A stretch of DNA of 12,347 bases, from NCBI GenBank assembly GCA_903901395.1, contig CAIUQW010000429.1, forward strand, positions 1-12,347. The letters run 5' to 3'. Shown piece by piece: positions 7,635-12,347 of the stretch. The stretch is from an uncultured Chlorobiales bacterium. GTDB lineage: Bacteria > Bacteroidota > Chlorobiia > Chlorobiales > Chlorobiaceae. Under the pieces are notes generated by a model. It saw only the letters and a list, made by a program, of their open reading frames with translations. It was not told where the DNA came from and did not search any database. Each line of letters opens with the position of its first letter. Position 1 is the first letter of the stretch. The position numbers were made by a program, and so were the translations under genes.

Positions 7635-7832
7635 TCGGAAAGCGCTATCTTGGTGAAATTGTTTGACTTTTATGTCGGTACTTGTGGGTTTAACAAGATT
7701 GATGGCGAAGTTTTTGACGTATGTGCATTCGAATCCTCCTCTCTCCTCCGGTTTCCTTCGCAAGGGCTATCCAGCCATTCCGCCTGTCGTGTCGTGATTT
7801 CGCCACGCTGTCTGCCTGCCAGCGCTTTCCGA
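7635..7832. repeat. 12-bp perfect inverted repeat spanning 198 bp
   Basis: TCGGAAAGCGCT (7635-7646) has its exact reverse complement AGCGCTTTCCGA at 7821-7832, with 174 nt between. A second inverted pair GTCGTGAT / ATCACGAC (7791-7798, 7840-7847) overlaps the right arm. No flanking target-site duplication was found. It could be the ends of a small non-autonomous element, a folded RNA, or a chance match. Confidence 0.4.
7728..7746 (+). repeat. Possible degenerate copy of the tRNA-Phe 3' end (attR-like)
   Basis: TTCGAATCC, two bases, then CTCTCT resembles the tRNA-Phe T-loop and 3' arm TTCGACTCC-CTCTCT at 4906-4920 with one mismatch and a 2-nt insertion. It lies near the right end of the AT-rich stretch that begins at that tRNA. 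The match is short and no integrase is present, so this is only suggestive. Confidence 0.25.
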
Positions 7833-7952
7833 CATGAATATCACGACCGAACGGCTTCAGATGGCTTTCTTCTGAACTCATTGCCTTTCCTGTTGTAAAT
7901 CGTATCTTTCGACCCTCGTAATCAACCTTGACTGACCAGTTTTATCGATACC

Positions 7953-7956
7953 GGAG
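7953..7956 (+). promoter_or_regulatory. Shine-Dalgarno deciding the ispH GTG start
   Basis: GGAG lies six nt before GTG (7963-7965). The GTG gives the family N-terminus [13 protein letters not shown], and no nearby in-frame ATG would do so. Confidence 0.75.
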
Positions 7957-7962
7957 ACGCCC

Positions 7963-8922
7963 GTGAAAGTGAACCTTGACAGAACATCATCCGGATTCTG
8001 CATTGGCGTGCAGGGGACGATCCATGTTGCCGAAGAGAAGCTCGCCCGCTCGGGTTCGCTCTACTCCCTCGGCGACGTGGTGCACAACGAGGTGGAGGTG
8101 AAGCGGCTCGAAGCGCAAGGTCTTGAAACCATCGACATTCCTGCGTTCGAGAAGCTCCGGGACGCCGAGGTGCTCATCCGGGCGCACGGCGAGCCGCCTT
8201 CGACTTACGAGACTGCCCGCCGGAATAATCTCAAAATCACCGACACCACCTGCCCGGTCGTCTCGAAGCTGCAAAATACCGCCCGCCTCCTGCACCAGCT
8301 CGGCTATCAAGTAATCATCTACGGTAAAAGTTCTCACCCGGAGGTGATCGGCATCAACGGCCAGTGCGACAATCGCGCCGTCATCATCAAGCATCCTGAC
8401 CTCTGCGACGCCGCTGAAATCGCGCCGCTCGACCTCGAGCGCCGCACCGCGCTGATCTCGCAGACCACGATGGATGTGCCCGGCTTCTACGAGCTGAAAG
8501 CGAGCCTCGAAAAGCTCTTCGCGGAAAACTCGGACGAAAATGCTTCGTGGATGGCGATCCGCGACATCGATATCACGGCGGAGATGACCGGCGTCAAGCC
8601 GATGCCGCAGCTCGTTTACAAGGACACAATCTGCCGCCAGGTGTCGAGCCGCAACGGCAAGCTGCGCGACTTCGCGCTCGCGAACGGCTGCATCGTCTTC
8701 GTGGCGGGGCGCAAAAGCTCGAATGGCCAGGTGCTCTACAACATCTGCCGCGACGCCAATCCACGCAGCTACTTCATCGAGGATGTCGAGGAGATCGATC
8801 CGTCGTGGTTCGTCGCCGAAGATGGCTCGCGGGTGCAGAGCGTAGGCATCTGCGGCGCGACCTCGACCCCCATGTGGCTGCTCGAAAAGGTGGCCAGCTA
8901 CATCGAACGGACATTCGCCTGA
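7963..8922 (+). CDS. ispH: 4-hydroxy-3-methylbut-2-enyl diphosphate reductase (IspH/LytB)
   Basis: IspH is the last enzyme of the MEP isoprenoid pathway. It reduces HMBPP to IPP and DMAPP in the cytoplasm using a [4Fe-4S] cluster and two electrons. The 319-residue protein has the three cluster cysteines at C13 ([11 protein letters not shown]), C97 (ITDTTCPVV) and C224 (KDTIC). It also has substrate-pocket motifs: VHNEVEV (His41), RAHGEPP (His75), SSHPEVIGI (about 123-131), QTTMDV (about 167-172), AGRKSSNGQ and the terminal GATSTPMW. The length is normal. The start is GTG at 7963, supported by a GGAG Shine-Dalgarno (7953-7956) six nt upstream, the clearest ribosome-binding site in the window. 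In photosynthetic green bacteria the products feed chlorophyll tails, carotenoids and quinones. The next gene starts 47 nt after the stop and is probably co-transcribed. Confidence 0.97.
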   Translation: MKVNLDRTSSGFCIGVQGTIHVAEEKLARSGSLYSLGDVVHNEVEVKRLEAQGLETIDIPAFEKLRDAEVLIRAHGEPPSTYETARRNNLKITDTTCPVVSKLQNTARLLHQLGYQVIIYGKSSHPEVIGINGQCDNRAVIIKHPDLCDAAEIAPLDLERRTALISQTTMDVPGFYELKASLEKLFAENSDENASWMAIRDIDITAEMTGVKPMPQLVYKDTICRQVSSRNGKLRDFALANGCIVFVAGRKSSNGQVLYNICRDANPRSYFIEDVEEIDPSWFVAEDGSRVQSVGICGATSTPMWLLEKVASYIERTFA

Positions 8923-8940
8923 CTCCGGCACGCCGGACGC

Positions 8941-8973
8941 ATGAACGCAACCATGAAACGATACCGACCATGA
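8941..8973 (+). CDS. Possible 10-codon leader ORF overlapping the oxidoreductase start
   Basis: ATG at 8941 opens a 10-codon frame (MNATMKRYRP) whose TGA (8971-8973) overlaps the ATG of the following oxidoreductase (8970-8972) as ATGA. The preceding GGAC is a weak ribosome-binding site. Such overlap could couple translation. It could equally be chance, as the peptide has no distinctive feature. Confidence 0.2.
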   Translation: MNATMKRYRP

Positions 8974-10946
8974 CCTCCGTCAATCTCACCATAGATGGCC
9001 GCCGCCTGCTGGCAACTGAAGGCGAAACGATCCTCGAAGCGGCCCGCCGCCACGGCATCGATATTCCGACCCTCTGCTTCCACGAGGCGCTGCCGACCAG
9101 AGGCTCGTGCTGGCTCTGCATCGTGGAGATCAAGGGGAAGAACCGTTTCATCCCGGCGTGCAGCACGAAGGTGAGCGAGGGAATGGTGGTCGAAACCTCG
9201 AACGGCGAGCTTGCCGCCATGCGCCGCCAGAGCCTCGAACGCATCATCGCGATGCACTGCGGCGACTGCTTCGCCCCCTGCGAACTTGCCTGCCCGGCGG
9301 GTTGCGACATTCCCGAGTTCATCGCCGCGATAGCCAGCGGCAGCGACCGCGAAGCCATCGAAATTATCAGGCAGACCATCCCGCTGCCGGGCATCCTCGG
9401 CCGCGTCTGCCCCGCGCCGTGCGAGGAGGCGTGCCGCCGCCACGGCGTTGACGAGCCGGTCTCGATCTGCGCCCTCAAACGCTTCGCCGCCGATCAGGAT
9501 ATGGCGGATGGAGCCGCGCTGCCGGAGCGCAAAGCAGCCTCGGGCAAGCGCGTGGCCATCGTCGGCGCTGGCCCGGCGGGGCTGACGGCGGCCTGGTACC
9601 TGCTGCTCGGAGGGCACGAGGTTACGATTTTGGACGCCAACGAAAAAGCTGGCGGCATGATGCGCTACGGCATTCCGAAGTTTCGTCTGCCCGAAACGGT
9701 GATCGACGCCGATGTCGAGCCGCTCGCGAGGATGGGCGCGACCTTCCGCTTCTCAACAGAGTTTGGAAAGGATGCTAACTGGACGGAGCTGCAAGCGAAT
9801 CACGACGCGCTCCTCATCACCATCGGCGCGTCGATGGCCTCGAAGCTCGGCATTCCGGGCGAGGAACTTGCGGGCGTGAAGAGCGGCATCGGCTTCCTGC
9901 GCGAGATCGCTCTCGGCGCGGCGACGCAGCCCGGCAACTCGGTGATCGTCATTGGCGGCGGCAACACGGCCATCGACGCGGCCAGAAGCGCTTTGCGACT
10001 CGGCGCTGAATCGGTGACGCTGCTGTATCGCCGAGGTCGCGAAGAGATGCCCGCCAACCGGCTTGAAATCGAGGAGGCGATAGCGGAGGGAGTCGAATTG
10101 CGCCTGCTCGCCGCGCCGGTCTCGATCGAACAGAATGCGGATGGCCTCGTCGTCAACGCCGTTGAGATGCAGCTTGGCGAACCCGACGCGAGCGGACGCC
10201 GCCGTCCGGTGCCGGTCGCCGGTTCGGAGTTCACGCTTCGAGCAGACACGGTCATCGCCGCCACCGGCCAGCAGGTCGACCTCCCGGCGGAAGCCGCGCC
10301 GGCCGTCGGAGTCGAGCGAAACGGCAATTTGCGGATCGACGCCGCTTCGATGCTCACCACCGAGCCGGGCGTCTTTGCCGCCGGTGATTGCGTCACCGGC
10401 CCCGATCTGGCCATCGAGGCCGTCAGGCAAGGACGTCTCGCCGCCGAGGCCATCGACCGATTCCTGAACGGCAACGATCCGTCCCGCGCCGGGGAGCCGC
10501 GCTTCAACTCATCCTACGGCGAGCGCGACAAAGCGCCGCGCCGCTTCTACGAGCGGGCGCGTCCGGCGGCGCGAGTTGCCGTGCCGGAGCTGGAAGCCGA
10601 GGCGAGACGCCGGAGCTTCGAGGAGGCTGTGACCGGTTACGGAATCGATGCAGCACGGGCGGAAGCTCGACGCTGCCTGCGCTGCCGCTGCCAGGCGGTG
10701 GAGAATTGCCGCCTGCGCGATCTGGCGACCGCGTCGGGCATCGCCTCGAATCCAGCCGTCGAGACAGTAGAAGAGGAGTTCTTCAGCATCGACAGCGCGG
10801 GCAACATCCGCTTCGAGCGCGAGAAGTGCGTCGATTGCGGCATCTGCGTCCGAACCATCGAGTCATTCACGGCAGATTCCACCGGATTGCAAACGGAACT
10901 GACGGCGAACTGCCCGACCGGAGCCATCAGCGCGAGAGGTTATTGA
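8970..10946 (+). CDS. Fused 2Fe-2S / FAD-NAD(P) oxidoreductase (GltD/NfnB-like) with C-terminal Fe-S domain
   Basis: This 658-residue flavoprotein joins several redox modules. Residues 1-75 are a NuoG/HoxU-type [2Fe-2S] ferredoxin with C36-x10-C47-x2-C50-x13-C64. Residues 96-160 are the cysteine-rich domain of GltD-like proteins: HCGDCFAPCELACPAGCDIP and GRVCPAPCEEACRRHG. The FAD Rossmann motif VAIVGAGPAGLTAAW starts at 196, the NAD(P) motif VIVIGGGNTAIDAAR at 325, and the second FAD contact GVFAAGDC at 467-474. The C-terminus has four cysteines (569, 572, 574, 580) and a ferredoxin-like set C620-x2-C623-x2-C626 plus C648-P. Relatives include the glutamate synthase small subunit and NfnB, which pass electrons between NAD(P)H, flavin and ferredoxin. 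The partner here is unknown. The ATG at 8970 starts the ferredoxin fold (MTSVNLTIDGRRLLA); the long open frame upstream is only ispH read in another phase. Placement directly after ispH suggests shared transcription. Confidence 0.9.
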   Translation: MTSVNLTIDGRRLLATEGETILEAARRHGIDIPTLCFHEALPTRGSCWLCIVEIKGKNRFIPACSTKVSEGMVVETSNGELAAMRRQSLERIIAMHCGDCFAPCELACPAGCDIPEFIAAIASGSDREAIEIIRQTIPLPGILGRVCPAPCEEACRRHGVDEPVSICALKRFAADQDMADGAALPERKAASGKRVAIVGAGPAGLTAAWYLLLGGHEVTILDANEKAGGMMRYGIPKFRLPETVIDADVEPLARMGATFRFSTEFGKDANWTELQANHDALLITIGASMASKLGIPGEELAGVKSGIGFLREIALGAATQPGNSVIVIGGGNTAIDAARSALRLGAESVTLLYRRGREEMPANRLEIEEAIAEGVELRLLAAPVSIEQNADGLVVNAVEMQLGEPDASGRRRPVPVAGSEFTLRADTVIAATGQQVDLPAEAAPAVGVERNGNLRIDAASMLTTEPGVFAAGDCVTGPDLAIEAVRQGRLAAEAIDRFLNGNDPSRAGEPRFNSSYGERDKAPRRFYERARPAARVAVPELEAEARRRSFEEAVTGYGIDAARAEARRCLRCRCQAVENCRLRDLATASGIASNPAVETVEEEFFSIDSAGNIRFEREKCVDCGICVRTIESFTADSTGLQTELTANCPTGAISARGY

Positions 10947-11038
10947 GGGTCTATGAGAGCTGCCTGTATCCGACCCGATATACCGCACAGGGCATTGAAC
11001 ATGATTATTCTGGCAAAAACCTCTCATTCTTAACTGTA

Positions 11039-11061
11039 GGGGCGGGTCTTGCGCCCGCCCT
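11039..11061. repeat. GC-rich hairpin (REP-like), possible terminator of the ispH pair
   Basis: GGGCGGG (11040-11046) and CCCGCCC (11054-11060) form a 7-bp stem, extended by G-T pairs on both sides, around a short loop. The sequence around it (GTAGGGGCGGGTCTTGCGCCCGCCC broken at the loop) resembles dispersed palindromes common in bacterial intergenic DNA. Only a weak T-rich tail (TCTTGTGT) follows, so its role as terminator of the oxidoreductase transcript is uncertain. Confidence 0.55.
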
Positions 11062-11093
11062 CTTGTGTAATAGCATTCAACGGCAATCCATGC

Positions 11094-11160
11094 AGAATCA
11101 ACGAAAGCCGTGAAGATGGGTCGCCACGCCCCGATAAGACGGGACTCGCGATGACGAATC
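11094..11160. repeat. REP-like intergenic repeat with internal hairpin
   Basis: Read on the minus strand this stretch goes TTCGTCATCGCGAGTCCCG, then a loop, then CGGGGCGTGGCGACCCATC, a layout typical of dispersed 'cgtcattgcgag ... cgtggcaatcca' repeats in bacterial genomes. The internal hairpin is GCCCCG (11128-11133) with CGGGAC (11140-11145), one G-T pair. Copy number elsewhere cannot be judged from this window. Confidence 0.4.
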
Positions 11161-11166
11161 CTTATA

Positions 11167-11219
11167 CTGCTATCTCATTATCTTTCTGACGGTTGTTGGG
11201 TATAACAACGAGATAGCGG
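11167..11219. repeat. Compound stem-loop downstream of the small membrane-protein gene
   Basis: CTGCTATCTC (11167-11176) pairs with GAGATAGCGG (11210-11219), with one G-T pair. Directly inside the right arm, GTTGTT (11192-11197) pairs with AACAAC (11204-11209) around GGGTAT. The two helices stack with a 15-nt one-sided bulge (11177-11191). It lies 6 nt past the stop of the minus-strand gene at 11226 and may end or stabilise that mRNA. No U-run follows. Confidence 0.5.
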
Positions 11220-11225
11220 CCTCGC

Positions 11226-11525
11226 TCACTTCTTCCCCTTTTCTTCCGGCTGATCGTCGCTCTTGAACAGCCAGTCAACAACCTTCATCACCCCTTCGCC
11301 TTTGTGGACGGCGGACTTGACCGACTTGCCCGCTTTCTGCGCCTTTTCGGCGGGATCGCCGCCGTGCCAGCTCACCCACGCGACATAGAGAATGCCGAAG
11401 GCGATGAGCACGAGCGCGAGCCGGACAATCCTCCGCGCGAACGACAGGACGATCATGAGTGAGATGATCACGGCAATGCCGAGCGCTATGGGATGGCTGG
11501 TCAGATAATTGATGATGGTTGTCAT
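11226..11525 (-). CDS. Small two-helix membrane protein of unknown function
   Basis: The 99-residue product has two membrane helices, about residues 12-29 (PIALGIAVIISLMIVLSF) and 34-50 (VRLALVLIAFGILYVAWV), split by an Arg-Arg turn. A charged tail of about 45 residues follows (DPAEKAQKAGKSVKSAVHKGE...), rich in Lys and probably an amphipathic helix, ending in EEKGKK. Positive-inside logic puts the Arg-Arg turn in the cytoplasm, which would place both termini outside; the Lys-rich tail argues for the reverse, so topology is unclear. I do not recognise a family. It reads leftward with 10 nt between the lpxB stop and its ATG, so it is almost surely in one operon with lpxB. That may hint at an envelope role, but this is only context. 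Confidence 0.8.
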   Translation of the reverse strand: MTTIINYLTSHPIALGIAVIISLMIVLSFARRIVRLALVLIAFGILYVAWVSWHGGDPAEKAQKAGKSVKSAVHKGEGVMKVVDWLFKSDDQPEEKGKK

Positions 11526-11535
11526 GGTTCGATGA

Positions 11536-12347
11536 TCATAGATATTCGAGCAAAACCGAGGCTACATGCCGCGACGGCGAATCGGCGGAAAGCCGCGCCC
11601 GCGCTTGCTGAAGCTCGGTTTTCATGGTCGAGGCTACCGCCGGGTCGTTGAGAATGTTGAGCGCGGTTTCCGCGATTTTCGAGGCGTTCGCTTCGTGCTG
11701 GATCAGCTCCGGCACAGCCTGCTTTTGAGAGAGCAATCCGCACGCGACGATGTTGGCCAGCGCGATGTTGTGCAGCTTTACGAGCCGTTTGCCGATAAAA
11801 TAGTTCAGCGGCGAGGTCTTGTAAAGCACCACCATCGGCGTGGCGAAGCAGAGCGATTCGAGCGTCGCCGTGCCGGAGGTGACGAGCAGCAGGTCGCTGT
11901 ACTGCATCACTTCGTACGAAGAGCAGTTGATCGTCTCGATGCCCGCTTCGCCCAGATGGCGATCATAGAGCGCTGCATCGATATGCGGCGAGCGGCCAAG
12001 CAGAAAGATCGTCTTTGCATCATTCTGGATGATTTTCGCCGCGCCGAGCATCTCGGGAAAAATCTTCTCGATCTCCTGACGGCGGCTGCCCGGCAAGAGG
12101 CCGACGATGCGGACGGAAGGATCAATGCCCCTTCGTTGCAGAAACTCCGGCTTCGGCGCGAGCTTCAGCTCCGCCAGCTCCTCGACGACCGGATTGCCGA
12201 CAAACTCCGCCTCGATACTGTGGCGGCGGTAAAATTCCACCTCGAAGTCGAAAATCACCAAAAGCCGATCAACGCAGGCGCGAATCTTCTCGACGCGCCG
12301 CTCCTTCCACGCCCACACCTGCGGCGAAATGTAGTAGATCACCGGAA
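11536..12347 (-). CDS. lpxB: Lipid-A-disaccharide synthase (LpxB), N-terminus beyond window
   Basis: LpxB (glycosyltransferase family 19) joins UDP-2,3-diacylglucosamine to lipid X to make the lipid A disaccharide at the inner face of the cytoplasmic membrane. The window holds the C-terminal 270 or so residues of an enzyme that is usually about 380 long. Visible signatures are VIYYISPQVWAWKERRV at the cut edge, FEVEFYRRHSIEAEFVGNPV, GLLPGSRRQEIEKIFPEM, SDLLLVTSGTATLESLC, PMVVLYKTSPLNYFI, and ANIVACGLLSQKQAVPELIQ near the end. The frame continues through the right edge of the window, so the GTG at 12342 is an internal valine codon and not a start. The presence of LpxB means the organism builds lipid A, fitting a Gram-negative envelope. 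The small membrane protein at 11226-11525 follows closely. Confidence 0.96.
   Translation of the reverse strand, partial: PVIYYISPQVWAWKERRVEKIRACVDRLLVIFDFEVEFYRRHSIEAEFVGNPVVEELAELKLAPKPEFLQRRGIDPSVRIVGLLPGSRRQEIEKIFPEMLGAAKIIQNDAKTIFLLGRSPHIDAALYDRHLGEAGIETINCSSYEVMQYSDLLLVTSGTATLESLCFATPMVVLYKTSPLNYFIGKRLVKLHNIALANIVACGLLSQKQAVPELIQHEANASKIAETALNILNDPAVASTMKTELQQARARLSADSPSRHVASVLLEYL

Larger units (their letters stand above)
7546..7962. other. Non-coding stretch between the HIRAN gene and ispH
   Basis: These 417 bases separate divergently read genes. Short open frames on both strands (up to 82 codons) have no recognisable domain or ribosome-binding site and are not called. The stretch holds a perfect 12-bp inverted repeat (7635-7646 with 7821-7832), an 8-bp inverted repeat inside it (7791-7798 with 7840-7847), and a short match to the 3' end of tRNA-Phe (7728-7746), listed separately. 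Composition rises from AT-rich at the left to moderate GC at the right, so the junction of the accessory region probably lies here. Confidence 0.55.

Noticed and set aside
7681..7746. A full tRNA or tRNA pseudogene around the TTCGAATCC match
   Set aside because: The nearby CTTGT/ACAAG hairpin lacks U33 in its loop, and no acceptor or D arm could be paired. Only the short 3'-end similarity is kept.
7650..7898. 82-codon plus-strand and 63-codon minus-strand (7690-7881) frames before ispH
   Set aside because: No ribosome-binding site, no recognisable motif, mixed composition; they overlap each other and the inverted repeat.
7987..8931. A 314-codon minus-strand frame opposite ispH
   Set aside because: ispH has all cluster cysteines and a good Shine-Dalgarno. 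The antisense product looks like composition noise.
8547..8969. Upstream extension of the oxidoreductase frame inside ispH
   Set aside because: The translated extension is Arg/His-rich noise overlapping ispH in another phase; the ferredoxin fold begins at the ATG at 8970.
1..12347. CRISPR array, replication origin or complete insertion sequence
   Set aside because: No regularly spaced repeats, DnaA-box cluster or transposase was found on reading both strands.

Overview
The window looks like chromosomal DNA from a green sulfur bacterium (Chlorobiaceae, probably Chlorobaculum/Chlorobium). This rests on the GC-rich housekeeping genes, the style of the IspH, FtsH and GltX proteins, and weak or absent Shine-Dalgarno sites. 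The assignment comes from recognising sequence, not from a search. Most genes are single-copy housekeeping functions: HU/IHF-type DNA-binding protein, FtsH protease, glutamyl-tRNA synthetase, tRNA-Phe, IspH, a multi-cofactor oxidoreductase and LpxB.

Layout. Positions 1-3025 are read leftward: ftsH, a half-size TauE/SafE membrane protein, an HU-family gene, then the first 29 codons of an unidentified protein cut by the left edge. A divergent intergenic region of about 320 bp separates ftsH from gltX, which reads rightward and ends in a strong hairpin. tRNA-Phe(GAA) follows, with its own promoter-like box and a good intrinsic terminator.

Directly after the tRNA the base composition changes sharply. 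A 60-base sample of gltX (3481-3540) holds 37 G+C, against 13 of 60 at 5401-5460. This AT-rich accessory stretch (about 5080-7960) holds a putative lipoprotein of unknown function, a DUF5131 (phage Gp37/Gp68) protein with a radical-SAM-like three-cysteine motif whose frame touches the lipoprotein stop, and, on the opposite strand, a membrane-anchored HIRAN-domain protein. A degenerate match to the 3' end of tRNA-Phe lies near 7728-7746, so this may be an old tRNA-targeted island. No integrase is visible.

From 7963 the sequence returns to GC-rich housekeeping DNA. ispH is followed 47 nt later by a 658-residue flavoprotein that fuses a 2Fe-2S ferredoxin domain, a GltD/NfnB-like FAD/NAD(P) module and a C-terminal iron-sulfur domain. 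Co-transcription suggests, but does not prove, a link to electron supply. A convergent intergenic region full of hairpins (REP-like) separates this pair from a leftward operon of lpxB, cut by the right edge, and a small two-helix membrane protein.

The parts most worth a second look are the tRNA-Phe-linked accessory trio, the fused oxidoreductase beside ispH, and the structured non-coding DNA at 7635-7832 and 11039-11219.
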